Positions 1-7,927 of a stretch of 15,754 nucleotides of DNA are shown here, piece after piece. Under the pieces are notes generated by a model, which was not told where the DNA came from, searched no databases, and saw only the letters and a program-made list of their open reading frames with translations. This stretch comes from Bacteroidales bacterium (GTDB taxonomy: Bacteria > Bacteroidota > Bacteroidia > Bacteroidales > UBA932). Made by a program: the position numbers and the translations under genes. The stretch is from contig JAFZMA010000107.1 in assembly GCA_017551215.1 (NCBI GenBank), positions 1 to 15,754 of the forward strand, in the 5' to 3' direction. Positions within the stretch are counted from its first letter, which is position 1, and every line of letters starts with the position of its first letter.

Positions 1-1059
1 GACTTCCTGTTCGGCCCTCTGATGAACACAAACGGAGTGGGATATATCTTCGTGTTCCAGATTCTGCCTACAATCGTATTCTTCTCCGCGCTCACAACCC
101 TTCTGTTCTATCTGGGTATACTCCAGAAGATTGTATGGTTCATGGGATGGATAATGACCAAGCTCATGAGAGTATCCGGAGCAGAGTCCCTGTCTTGCGC
201 AGGAAATGTATTCCTCGGACAGACAGAGGCACCGCTCATGGTTAAGGAGTACATTCCTAAGATGAGCCGCAGTGAGCTCATGCTTATTATGGTATCCGGA
301 ATGGCTACCATGAGCGGCGGAGTTCTGGCAGCTTACATCGGAATGCTGAGCTGCGGAGACCAGGCTCTGGGAGTAGAGTTTGCAAAGCACCTTCTGAGTG
401 CATCTGTGATGGCTGCTCCTGGTGCAATTGCAATGGCCAAGATCCTGAAGCCGGAAACAGAGGAAATAGACAACTCCGTACAGGTTTCCAAAGAGAAACT
501 CGGAAGCAACGTTCTGGATGCCATATCAATAGGAACAACCCAGGGTCTCAAGCTCGCCGCAAACGTAGCAGCAATGCTTCTTGTATTCTACGCTTTGATA
601 GCCGGAGTAAACTACATTCTGAACATCATAAGCTTCCCGGCAATGGACCGCTGGATTGCAGAAGTTACAGCCGGCAAGTACACAGACCTGTCTCTTGAGT
701 GCATACTCTCGTATCTGTTCTATCCGGTAATCTGGCTCATCGGAGTTCCTGGAGACGATATCAGTTATGTTTCCAGACTCTTGGGAGAGAAACTCATCCT
801 TACCGAGTTCATCGGCTACCAGTCTCTTACAGAGATGCTTCAGAGTGCTGTGTTCTCTTCTCCTAAGTCCATTGTGATGGCAACTTACGTTCTCTGCGGA
901 TTCGCAAACTTCGCCTCTATCGGTATCATAATCGGAGGAGTTGGAGGTATGGCCCCGAACAAGCAGAGCATACTCGGACAGTACGGAATCAGGGCACTGC
1001 TGGGTGCAGCGCTTGTAGCTCTTCTGTCTGCCGCAATGGTTGGAATGTTTTTGGCTTAA
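1..1059 (+). CDS. NupC-type concentrative nucleoside transporter (5' truncated by window)
   Basis: This is the C-terminal ~350 residues of a CNT (concentrative nucleoside transporter), an inner-membrane carrier that imports nucleosides with H+ or Na+. The frame is open from base 1, so the Met at 22 is internal and the true start lies upstream; full CNTs are about 400-425 aa. Counting from that Met, the CNT core is clear: SGAES at 52-56, then AGNVFLGQTEAPL at 60-72 with the Gln-Thr-Glu that contacts substrate in CNTs, and a late helix PKSIVMATYVLCGFANFASIG (281-301) carrying the conserved Asn and Ser. The usual NEF(V/I)AY motif appears as TEFIGY (261-266), so the Asn position is Thr. Several hydrophobic helices follow one another as expected. 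The gene converges on the thiamine pyrophosphokinase gene with only 16 bases between stop codons. Substrate preference cannot be read from the sequence. Confidence 0.93.
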   Translation, partial: DFLFGPLMNTNGVGYIFVFQILPTIVFFSALTTLLFYLGILQKIVWFMGWIMTKLMRVSGAESLSCAGNVFLGQTEAPLMVKEYIPKMSRSELMLIMVSGMATMSGGVLAAYIGMLSCGDQALGVEFAKHLLSASVMAAPGAIAMAKILKPETEEIDNSVQVSKEKLGSNVLDAISIGTTQGLKLAANVAAMLLVFYALIAGVNYILNIISFPAMDRWIAEVTAGKYTDLSLECILSYLFYPVIWLIGVPGDDISYVSRLLGEKLILTEFIGYQSLTEMLQSAVFSSPKSIVMATYVLCGFANFASIGIIIGGVGGMAPNKQSILGQYGIRALLGAALVALLSAAMVGMFLA

Positions 1060-1075
1060 AGATTATTTCCCCGAG

Positions 1076-1792
1076 TTAAAACGGGAAGTAAAGTAACGCT
1101 TTGGCGGGATGGCTGAATTTGAGTAGGACATCCCGCTTTTTAAATGTGTTCAGGGTGGCTTTCCACCAGAGGTCGAACACTACATCGTCCGTCTTGTATT
1201 CCAGCCCGGTGGATTGGATTCTCAGAGTCTGGTCAAAGGCGAAAATTGAGATTCTGTCTCCAAGCTCTCCCTTCAGACGGGTGGTGTCCAGTATCGGAAC
1301 AAACACTCCGTAATCTGTTACGGTGGAAACAGTTACAGCGGTCTTTGGAAACCGTTCCCTAAGCGTCTGGGCATAAACCGGAAGGTAGGAGATGTTTCCC
1401 AGCGTATGGTCTTCCCTCTTTCCTGTAGCCCCTAGAATTACGATTCTGTATTCCGTTTTTCCCTTATCCTCTGCGATGTCTTTTTCCATCAGGCCCATAG
1501 CAAACCGGAACGCCTTGGCCTGGTCGTTGAAATCCTGCTCGGTTTCCCTGTGGATTATATCCTTGAACTTTGCCTGCCACTTCTTTGGGAGAGTATCCAT
1601 GTCTCCCACTATGAAGTCCGCATCCATTCCGTTTTTCAGGAGGTTCAATACGGCTCCGTCACAGGCGATTACGGTGTGGCGCTTTTTGTCTTTGGAGGCC
1701 TTCCTTATCAGCTTGAGGCCAGGACCTTTGGAAGGGAAATCCCCATCGCAGAGGATGATAATGGTCTTTTCAGATAAAGCGGATGTTTTCAT
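1076..1792 (-). CDS. Thiamine pyrophosphokinase
   Basis: Transfers pyrophosphate from ATP to thiamine to make thiamine diphosphate (EC 2.7.6.2), a cytoplasmic salvage or last step of cofactor supply. The 238-aa protein is of normal length for the bacterial family (about 210-240). Visible motifs are: an N-terminal ILCDGDFP strand (13-20); IACDGA (42-47); GDMD (63-66), matching the family GDxDS/T motif; an acidic EQDFNDQAKA stretch (85-94), equivalent to the usual DQxxTDxxKA; and GATGKREDHTLGN (121-133), matching GAxGGRxDHxLxN. These form the ATP/Mg site. The C-terminal half has the beta-rich thiamine-binding character. It is last in the alaS operon, and its ATG sits 23 bases inside the end of fmt, implying translational coupling. 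No thiamine (TPP) riboswitch or other thiamine gene is visible nearby. The final codons contain the stem of the opposing gene's terminator. Confidence 0.9.
   Translation of the reverse strand: MKTSALSEKTIIILCDGDFPSKGPGLKLIRKASKDKKRHTVIACDGAVLNLLKNGMDADFIVGDMDTLPKKWQAKFKDIIHRETEQDFNDQAKAFRFAMGLMEKDIAEDKGKTEYRIVILGATGKREDHTLGNISYLPVYAQTLRERFPKTAVTVSTVTDYGVFVPILDTTRLKGELGDRISIFAFDQTLRIQSTGLEYKTDDVVFDLWWKATLNTFKKRDVLLKFSHPAKALLYFPF
1104..1141 (+). terminator. Intrinsic terminator for the nucleoside transporter, inside the opposing gene
   Basis: On the + strand GCGGGATG (1104-1111) pairs perfectly with CATCCCGC (1129-1136), giving an 8-bp GC-rich stem with a 17-base loop. Five T follow at once (1137-1141). 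The T tract is only on the + strand side, so it serves the transporter transcript. It lies about 45 bases past the transporter stop and within the last codons of the thiamine pyrophosphokinase gene. The loop is longer than ideal. Confidence 0.6.
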
Positions 1793-2771
1793 CTGTGATG
1801 AGGTTTTTATGCCCGTTGATAAAGTCTACGGCTCCCATGCGCTTCTTTCCGGCAGGCTGCAGAGATGTGATTTCCAGCAGATTATCCTTGCAGCACACAA
1901 AGAGTGATTTACCCTGCAGAAGGACTTTTCCGCACTCCTGCAGGTAGCTCTGTATCTGGATGTTTTCAACAGGCTGGCAGCCGAAAATCTTCATGTCTAT
2001 CTTCTCTCCGGAAGAAAGCTGGAGTGTGGAAAGAGCTGCCGGATAAGGGCTGAGTCCGCGCACCAGAGCATCCACTTCTCCCGCTGTCTTGGACCAGTCT
2101 ATGCGGCAGTTTTCCTTGTTGAGTTTTGGTGCGGCGGATGTGTCTTCCGTAAGAAGGGAAACGTCTTGCGGTTTTGGTGTAATTGAAGCAGATTCAAGGC
2201 CTTGTACGGTCTTTACCACAAGCCGGCTACCGATTTCCATCAGGCGGTCATGCAGGGTTTCCACGGTCTCCCTCTTCTCTATTGGAGTTGTTTCCTGAAG
2301 CAGTATGTTACCGGTATCTATTTTTTCATCGATGAAGAAAGTGGTTACACCCGTTTCCTTCTCCCTTTTAATGATGGCCCAGTTAATAGGGGCGGCACCT
2401 CTGAATTTTGGCAGCAAAGAAGCGTGGAGATTGAAGGTTCCCATCTTTGGCATCTTCCACACCACCTCTGGCAACATCCTGAAAGCCACCACAATGAAAA
2501 GGTCTGCCCCATAACTTTTGAGGGCGCTCAGAAAAGCCTCATCGCGGAGCTTCTCTGGCTGGAGGATATCTATAGCCTTGCTGTTTTGCCCATTGTATTC
2601 AACGATGAATTTCTTTACATCGCTCTGGGAAAGCTGAAGCCCGCGCCCCTTTGGCTTGTCCGGCACGGTAACCACTGCCGGAATCTCGTATCCTGCTTCC
2701 AGCAGCGCTTTCAGCGGGCCCACCGCAAACTCTGGCGTGCCCATGTATATGATTGTTGGACGTCTTTCCAT
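1770..2771 (-). CDS. fmt: Methionyl-tRNA formyltransferase
   Basis: Formylates Met-tRNA(fMet) with 10-formyl-tetrahydrofolate (EC 2.1.2.9), making the initiator tRNA for bacterial translation. At 333 aa it is slightly longer than the E. coli enzyme (315). The N-terminal formyltransferase fold starts with IIYMGTPEFA (7-16). The catalytic set is intact: Asn114 and His116 in FNLHASLLPKFRGAAPINWA, with the SLLP folate-binding turn at 118-121, and Asp152 in IDTGNI. The C-terminal tRNA-binding OB-like domain runs from about 215 to the end and contains RGLSPYPAA (238-246) and PAGKKRM (306-312), both family hallmarks. It starts 9 bases after the permease stop, in the same operon as alaS, and overlaps the thiamine pyrophosphokinase start by 23 bases. 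No def gene (deformylase, its usual partner in Proteobacteria) is seen here. Confidence 0.97.
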   Translation of the reverse strand: MERRPTIIYMGTPEFAVGPLKALLEAGYEIPAVVTVPDKPKGRGLQLSQSDVKKFIVEYNGQNSKAIDILQPEKLRDEAFLSALKSYGADLFIVVAFRMLPEVVWKMPKMGTFNLHASLLPKFRGAAPINWAIIKREKETGVTTFFIDEKIDTGNILLQETTPIEKRETVETLHDRLMEIGSRLVVKTVQGLESASITPKPQDVSLLTEDTSAAPKLNKENCRIDWSKTAGEVDALVRGLSPYPAALSTLQLSSGEKIDMKIFGCQPVENIQIQSYLQECGKVLLQGKSLFVCCKDNLLEITSLQPAGKKRMGAVDFINGHKNLITDENIRFI

Positions 2772-2780
2772 CTGTCTGGT

Positions 2781-4358
2781 TTATTGGGCGTTCTCTTTTT
2801 CCTTCTTCAGAATCTGGGCCATCTTCTGGCGGTACTGCTCTCTCTTTTCCTTGTTGAACAGGCGGGAGAAGAAATTCTTCATGTTCTTGATTGCGTTGTC
2901 CGGATCAAACACTGCAGAATCCTGAGTGCATTTCCAGGTCAGGAAAGCAGCCAGAGGAGCCAGAACCAGCGTGGATATGAAGGCTCCCAGGAACGGGCTT
3001 ATGGCACCGTCGTTTGCAAGTTTCTTTCCGCTGATGTCCACAACCCAGTAAAGCACAAAGAAGAGTATGGAAATGATGGCCGGAGTTCCAAGTCCTCCCT
3101 TCCTGACAATAGCTCCGATAGGCGCTCCTATGAAGAAGAAAATCAGGCAGGCCAGGCTCAGGGTGAATTTGCGGTAAGTCTCTATTATTGTCCTTCTTAG
3201 AGGATAGGCAGTCTGGTAAATCTGGGCGTGGTAGAAAGCGTATGAAACCAGCTCGTTGTTAAGTGTTCCGTAAACGTTGGAATAGGCCTCCGCCTTGTCT
3301 CCAACAGTTTTCCAGTGATAGAATTCATCTGAACTTATGCTCTTGCGGAAACCTTTGTTGCGGGCTGTATCCAGCTGATCCGAATGGCCGAGAATATCTG
3401 CGGTCAAAGCCCTTCTGGTATGGACATTCAGAGAAGAGTCGTTGGCAATGGTAAGGGAGTCCTTGTCTTTTCTGAGCTGGGTTATGTTCTTTGCCATTAC
3501 CTCCTGACTGTAGCGGCTTTCCTTGGAACCTTTGAATGCATAGTTTTCCAAAGGAATGGCTATCTGCTGGAAGGAGAACTTTATTCTCTGGAGAGCAAGA
3601 GACGTGTCTGTGTAAGTGCGGTTGTTGGTCTCCTGGTAATTGATTCCGTTATAAAGGGTTATGAGCAATCCTTGCTTGTCCGGAGTAATGGAGAACCTTC
3701 CGGAATCCGCAACCGTGAGGTCTGTATTGCCGCTTTCCTTGGAATGGTTGTAGACCATAATGTCGTGCATGAGCATGTTCTTGTCTCTTGCTCCAACCCT
3801 TATGGAATAGTCCTCGATTCCATCATAGAAAATTCCCACCGGAATCTTGATTTCTTCCTTGGTGTTTGTGATGTCTTCCCTGAGGGTGTAAATCTTGTTG
3901 TAGGCTACAGGAATAAGATTGTTGGAAGCAAAGAAGGCGCCCACCACAATCACTATTGCCACATAACTGAGAGGACGGAGAATTCTCTGGAGAGAAATGC
4001 CGGCCGCTTTCATGGAAAGAAGCTCGCTGTTCTCTCCCAATCCGCCCATGGTCATGATGGATGCCAGAAGAGTGGCAAGCGGAAGGGCGTAAGGAATGAG
4101 CGTGCAGCATCCCCACATCATAAACTGGGCAATAACCCTGAACCCCAGTCCCTTACCCACAAGCTCATCTATGTAAAGCCACAGGAACTGCATCATAAGG
4201 ATGAAGGTTACTATGGCAAAGACCGCAATAAAAGGACCCAGGAAAGACTTCAGCATATATATGTCCAAAGTCTTTACGCCAAGCTTGCACAGGAAACCTT
4301 TTATGGCTTCCTTAATCCTCCTTCCCAGAGGCAGCTGGTTCTGGGTCTGGTCTTCCAT
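2781..4358 (-). CDS. LptF/LptG (YjgP/YjgQ) family permease of the LPS export ABC transporter
   Basis: Inner-membrane subunit of the LptB2FG transporter that extracts lipopolysaccharide from the inner membrane and feeds the Lpt bridge. The family layout is clear. N-terminal helices are at about 38-63, 75-103 and 130-150, with the signature segment GENSELLSMKAAGISLQRILRPL (108-130, coupling to the ATPase). A periplasmic part spans about 150-395. C-terminal helices run over about 398-475, starting with RKFTLSLACLIFFFIGAPIGAIVRKGG (396-422). At 525 aa it is much longer than E. coli LptF/G (about 360). The extra length is a charged, probably helical insert near 275-385 after the jellyroll-like region, plus a lysine-rich cytoplasmic tail from 484. 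Its ATG directly follows the alaS stop (TAAATG), so translation is very likely coupled. F versus G cannot be decided, since many Bacteroidota proteins of this family are only loosely assigned. Confidence 0.9.
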   Translation of the reverse strand: MEDQTQNQLPLGRRIKEAIKGFLCKLGVKTLDIYMLKSFLGPFIAVFAIVTFILMMQFLWLYIDELVGKGLGFRVIAQFMMWGCCTLIPYALPLATLLASIMTMGGLGENSELLSMKAAGISLQRILRPLSYVAIVIVVGAFFASNNLIPVAYNKIYTLREDITNTKEEIKIPVGIFYDGIEDYSIRVGARDKNMLMHDIMVYNHSKESGNTDLTVADSGRFSITPDKQGLLITLYNGINYQETNNRTYTDTSLALQRIKFSFQQIAIPLENYAFKGSKESRYSQEVMAKNITQLRKDKDSLTIANDSSLNVHTRRALTADILGHSDQLDTARNKGFRKSISSDEFYHWKTVGDKAEAYSNVYGTLNNELVSYAFYHAQIYQTAYPLRRTIIETYRKFTLSLACLIFFFIGAPIGAIVRKGGLGTPAIISILFFVLYWVVDISGKKLANDGAISPFLGAFISTLVLAPLAAFLTWKCTQDSAVFDPDNAIKNMKNFFSRLFNKEKREQYRQKMAQILKKEKENAQ

Positions 4359-6989
4359 TTACTTGCTTATGGTTTCTTTTATGCAGTCCAAAGCGGCGTC
4401 TATTCCGCTGAAATCCTTTCCGCCGGCGCTGGCAAAGAACGGCTGTCCTCCGCCTCCTCCGTTTATGAATTTTGCAGCCGGACGGATATCCTTGCCGGCA
4501 TTCATTCCCTTGGCGACCAGATCGTCTGTGTACATGAGTACCAGAGACGGCTTGGTCTCTGCTGTAATTGCCGCTGCAAAGACCGTGCTCTGGCACTCTG
4601 CCCTGAGCATGAAAGCAACGGTTTTCAGAAGCTCCATCGGGAACAAACCCTTTATGCAGATGAAGTCTATTCCGTTAATCTTCTGAACGTTTTCCTTTGC
4701 TTTGTCCTTAATTATGGCGGCCTTTTCCTTCATCATCTCCTCTGCCTGTTTCCGGAAGGTCTCGTTCTCTGTCATCAGACGTTTGGCGCTATCCATGACA
4801 TTCGGAGAATTCTTGAAGAGCTCCTTAAGGCTAGTCATCATATCCTCGGCTTCGTAGATCACGTTCTCCGCATTCTCTCCGGTGGTGGCCTCTATTCTCC
4901 TGATACCGGCTGCAATGGCGCTTTCGCTGAGTATCTTGAAATAGCCTATCATGCCGGTGGAAGGAATGTGCGTTCCGCCGCAAAGCTCAATGCTGTCTCC
5001 AAACTTTATCACGCGGACCTTGTCTCCGTATTTTTCTCCGAACAGGGCAATGGCTCCCATTTCCCTGGCCTTGTCAATAGGAGTATCGCGGAGTTCCTCC
5101 TTGCGGATATCCTGGCGTATCAGGGCGTTAACAAGTTTTTCAACCTCCCTGAGCTTGTCTGGCTGAACCTTCTCAAAATGAGAGAAGTCAAAGCGGAGAA
5201 CCTGAGGGCTCACAAATGAACCCTTCTGCTCTATGTGGGTGCCAAGTATCTTTCTCAGAGCGTAATCAAGAAGGTGGGTGGCACTGTGGTTGGCAGCTGC
5301 AGCCATCCTCTTTTTTACATCTATCTCAGCGATGAAAGTATCTGCCGGATTCTGCGGGGCAGTCTCGCACACGTGGATGGAAAGGCCGTTCTCCTTGACT
5401 GTGTTTACAATCTCGATTTTCTGGCCAGAGGCTTCTGAAACCAGCCATCCGCGGTCTCCCGTCTGTCCGCCGCTCTCCGCATAGAACGGAGTGCGGTCCA
5501 GAACCAGATGCCACAGGTCCTTGCCCTTTGTCTTAACCTCGCGCAAGCGGAGAATCTTTACTCCGGTTTCCTTTGTGGAGTCATATCCGGTAAACACGCT
5601 TTCGGCTTCTGCGTCTCCCACAGGAATCCAGTCTCCTTCTTTCTTGGCCTCTGCGTTGCGGCTTCTTTCCTTCTGCTTCTTGAGCTCGGCCTCAAAGCCC
5701 GGGTGATCTATCTCCAGTCCGTTTTCCCTGGCAATCAGCTCTGTAAGGTCTATAGGGAATCCGAATGTATCGTAGAGAACAAAAGCGTCTGTTCCGTTTA
5801 CAAGATTAGTTCCTGCAGCCTTGCACTTTGCAACCACGTCATCCATAAGGCGGATTCCGCGGTCCAGAGTCCTGAGGAAAGTCTCCTCCTCTTCCTTGAT
5901 TACTTTGGAAATGAGTGTCTCCTGCTTGCGGATTTCCGGATAGGAGTCTCCCATCTGGTCCACCAGGGTAGGAACGAGCTTGTGCAGAAGCGGCTCTTTC
6001 ACTCCAAGGAACGTATACGCGTATCTTACAGCCCTTCTGAGAATTCTGCGGATTACATATCCTGCTTTAACATTGGAAGGAAGCTGTCCGTCTGCTATGG
6101 AGAATGTGATGGCCCTGACGTGGTCTGAGATAACCCTCATGGCAATTCTCACTTTCTCGTCTGCGGTTGCATAGTCCTTTCCGGCAATTTCTCCCACCTT
6201 GGAAATCAGCGGAGTAAACACGTCTGTGTCGTAGTTGCTCTTCTTTCCCTGAAGGGCCATGCAGAGTCTCTCGAATCCCATTCCGGTATCCACGTTGTTG
6301 TGAGGAAGCTTCTCCAGGCTCCCGTCCGCTTTGCGGTTATACTGCATGAACACAAGGTTCCAGATTTCAATCACCAGAGGATCGGACTTGTTTACAAGTT
6401 CGCGTCCTGGAACTTTTGCTCTCTCCTCGTCATCGCGGAGGTCTATATGAATCTCGCTGCAAGGGCCGCAAGGTCCGGTCTCTCCCATTTCCCAGAAATT
6501 GTCCTTCTTGTTTCCGAGCAGTACCCTGTCTGCAGGGAGGAACTTGAGCCAGTTGTCCCTGGCTTCCTCGTCCATGCCTAATCCGTCCGGGGCATAGCCT
6601 TCAAAAACGGTGGCATAGAGTCTTTCCGGATCAATCTTGAAAACCTTTGTCAAAAGTTCCCATCCCCACTCGATAGCCTCTTTCTTGAAGTAATCTCCAA
6701 AACTCCAGTTTCCCAGCATCTCGAACATGGTGTGGTGGTAGGTATCGTGCCCTACCTCTTCCAGGTCGTTATGCTTTCCGCTTACTCTCAGACACTTCTG
6801 GCTGTCTGCCGCACGTGGCGCAAACGGATTTGCATTACCCAGGAATATGTCTTTAAACTGATTCATTCCCGCGTTTGTGAACATGAGTGTTGGGTCATTT
6901 TTCACAACCATCGGTGCGCTTGGCACAATTGCATGTTCCTTGCTGCGGAAGAAATCCAGGAAAGTCTGTCTTATCTGTCTTGATTCCAT
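4359..6989 (-). CDS. alaS: Alanyl-tRNA synthetase
   Basis: Charges tRNA(Ala) with alanine and edits Ser/Gly mischarges (EC 6.1.1.7). At 876 aa it equals the E. coli length (876). Domains in order are: a class II catalytic core (1-~240) with motif 1 around [15 protein letters not shown] (37-51) and motif 2 around [17 protein letters not shown] (87-103); GMGFERL (236-242) as motif 3; a tRNA-recognition helical region (~245-460); an editing domain with zinc ligands His568 and His572 (HSATH) and Cys670 and His674 (CGGTH); and a C-terminal C-Ala domain ending with the glycine-rich [14 protein letters not shown] (844-857). All key residues are present. It is the first gene of a four-gene minus-strand operon and is divergent from the M23 pair. 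Start ATG at 6989 gives the standard N-terminus [14 protein letters not shown]. Confidence 0.99.
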   Translation of the reverse strand: MESRQIRQTFLDFFRSKEHAIVPSAPMVVKNDPTLMFTNAGMNQFKDIFLGNANPFAPRAADSQKCLRVSGKHNDLEEVGHDTYHHTMFEMLGNWSFGDYFKKEAIEWGWELLTKVFKIDPERLYATVFEGYAPDGLGMDEEARDNWLKFLPADRVLLGNKKDNFWEMGETGPCGPCSEIHIDLRDDEERAKVPGRELVNKSDPLVIEIWNLVFMQYNRKADGSLEKLPHNNVDTGMGFERLCMALQGKKSNYDTDVFTPLISKVGEIAGKDYATADEKVRIAMRVISDHVRAITFSIADGQLPSNVKAGYVIRRILRRAVRYAYTFLGVKEPLLHKLVPTLVDQMGDSYPEIRKQETLISKVIKEEEETFLRTLDRGIRLMDDVVAKCKAAGTNLVNGTDAFVLYDTFGFPIDLTELIARENGLEIDHPGFEAELKKQKERSRNAEAKKEGDWIPVGDAEAESVFTGYDSTKETGVKILRLREVKTKGKDLWHLVLDRTPFYAESGGQTGDRGWLVSEASGQKIEIVNTVKENGLSIHVCETAPQNPADTFIAEIDVKKRMAAAANHSATHLLDYALRKILGTHIEQKGSFVSPQVLRFDFSHFEKVQPDKLREVEKLVNALIRQDIRKEELRDTPIDKAREMGAIALFGEKYGDKVRVIKFGDSIELCGGTHIPSTGMIGYFKILSESAIAAGIRRIEATTGENAENVIYEAEDMMTSLKELFKNSPNVMDSAKRLMTENETFRKQAEEMMKEKAAIIKDKAKENVQKINGIDFICIKGLFPMELLKTVAFMLRAECQSTVFAAAITAETKPSLVLMYTDDLVAKGMNAGKDIRPAAKFINGGGGGQPFFASAGGKDFSGIDAALDCIKETISK

Positions 6990-7009
6990 ATAGAATCCTT
7001 TTAAATTTG
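6979..7009 (+). promoter_or_regulatory. Candidate promoter for the M23 peptidase pair (Bacteroidota type)
   Basis: TAAATTTG at 7002-7009 matches TAnnTTTG exactly. CTTG at 6979-6982 is one mismatch from TTTG, with a 19-base spacer, inside the usual 19-21. Transcription would start near 7015, leaving a leader of about 55 bases before the TTG start at 7070. The -33 part lies in the first codons of the divergent alaS gene. Confidence 0.45.
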
Positions 7010-7031
7010 TCTTCTGTTTTGTTAGTACGGT

Positions 7032-7050
7032 TTTTGCATTTTGTGCAAAA
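7032..7050. repeat. Inverted repeat in the alaS / M23 divergent region
   Basis: TTTTGCA (7032-7038) and TGCAAAA (7044-7050) form a perfect 7-bp inverted repeat with a 5-base centre. It lies between the two candidate -7 elements, so it would fall at or near the start of both transcripts. It could be an operator or a small leader hairpin; AT-rich sequence also yields such repeats by chance. Confidence 0.4.
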
Positions 7051-7054
7051 CATA

Positions 7055-7084
7055 CAAAAATAACATTTATTGGCGAAAATCAAT
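7055..7084 (-). promoter_or_regulatory. Candidate alaS promoter (Bacteroidota type)
   Basis: Read on the minus strand, TATTTTTG (7062 to 7055) matches the Bacteroidota -7 consensus TAnnTTTG exactly. Eighteen bases upstream is ATTG (7084 to 7081), one mismatch from the -33 TTTG at slightly short spacing. It would give an alaS leader of about 60 bases. The -7 match is good, the -33 match is weak. Confidence 0.35.
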
Positions 7085-7927
7085 AAGGACATACAGGTTC
7101 CGGGCGTTGCAAAACTGTTGGGGAAGGGCGGTAAGCTGTTCTTTCTCAGCATAGTGGCGTTTGTGGCCTACTATATTCTTCTGTTTTACGTAATAGGAAT
7201 CAAGACTCCGCGCCGCCGTCAGCTGGAAGAGAGGGCTGCAATGCTGGATATCCGGCAGCAGGATGTAGAGGGCAAGATGCGCCATGCCTTTTCCATTTTG
7301 GATGAGCTTCAGCAAAGGGACAACAACATATATCGTCCGGCCTTTGGAATGGAGCCGGAAGAGTTCCCACTGTTTCTGACCGGCGGAATGGACCAGCTGT
7401 TCTCCCTGGCAGAGAGCCAGAAGAAAAGCTATGACGCAATAGAGCCCATGTCTGAAAGTGCAGGAAAGATGTCTTCCTGCGTGCCTTCAATTCCGCCTCT
7501 GTATCTGAACGAGATCCACATGACCAGCCGATTTGGGGTAAGAAGCGACCCTATGAGCGGAGACGCCAAGGTGCATACGGGCGTGGACCTTGCCGGAAGA
7601 GAAGGTCTCAAGGTTTTTGCAACCGGAGACGGAAAAGTGGAGAAGGTGGACATAAAATTCACGGGCTATGGGAACGAGATTGTTATTAACCACGGGTTCG
7701 GTTACAAGAGCCGCTATGCCCATCTTAAGAGTACGCTGGTTCATGTGGGTGACCGTGTCAAACGTGGAGACCTGATAGGCTATGTAGGCAGCACCGGAAA
7801 GAGCACCGGCCCGCATCTGCACTACGAGGTAGAATACATGGGAAGAAAGGTTAATCCTTTGAATTTCTTTGACTCAGCCATGAGCGCGGAGGAGTATGAA
7901 CGTCTTGTAAAGGAGGGTGGCAGATGA
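7070..7927 (+). CDS. Membrane-anchored M23 (LytM-type) metallopeptidase, first copy
   Basis: Predicted zinc endopeptidase acting on peptidoglycan cross-links, or a regulator with that fold, anchored in the inner membrane with its catalytic part in the periplasm. The 285-aa product has a short basic N-terminus, one membrane helix (about 23-43), a charged helical stretch (47-85) likely to be coiled coil, and a LytM domain from about 150. The M23 zinc and catalytic residues are present: His169 and Asp173 (HTGVD), His218 (YAHL), and His249 and His251 (HLHYEV). The start is a TTG at 7070: the frame has a stop at 7061-7063, there is no ATG or GTG before the helix, and the first internal ATG (near 7241) would remove the membrane anchor. 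It overlaps the next gene by ATGA, and that gene is a paralogue. Bacteroidota commonly carry an M23 gene divergent from alaS. Confidence 0.88.
   Translation: MAKINKDIQVPGVAKLLGKGGKLFFLSIVAFVAYYILLFYVIGIKTPRRRQLEERAAMLDIRQQDVEGKMRHAFSILDELQQRDNNIYRPAFGMEPEEFPLFLTGGMDQLFSLAESQKKSYDAIEPMSESAGKMSSCVPSIPPLYLNEIHMTSRFGVRSDPMSGDAKVHTGVDLAGREGLKVFATGDGKVEKVDIKFTGYGNEIVINHGFGYKSRYAHLKSTLVHVGDRVKRGDLIGYVGSTGKSTGPHLHYEVEYMGRKVNPLNFFDSAMSAEEYERLVKEGGR

Noticed and set aside
1067..1087. TTCCC/GGGAA hairpin between the convergent stops as a terminator for the minus-strand operon
   Set aside because: Only a 5-bp stem with an 11-base loop and no T tract on the minus strand; too weak to call.
1076..1900. TPP riboswitch linked to the thiamine pyrophosphokinase gene
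   Set aside because: The gene is internal to an operon and overlaps fmt, leaving no leader; no THI-box-like sequence was seen.
2202..3200. A 332-codon + strand frame across fmt and the permease
   Set aside because: It is antisense to two clear genes, has no recognisable fold or start context, and begins inside a conserved coding region.
3384..5219. A 611-codon open frame on the + strand, antisense to the LPS permease and alaS
   Set aside because: It spans the junction of two well-supported minus-strand genes, has a composition rich in Cys/His/Arg with no domain, and is explained by the codon bias of the opposite strand.
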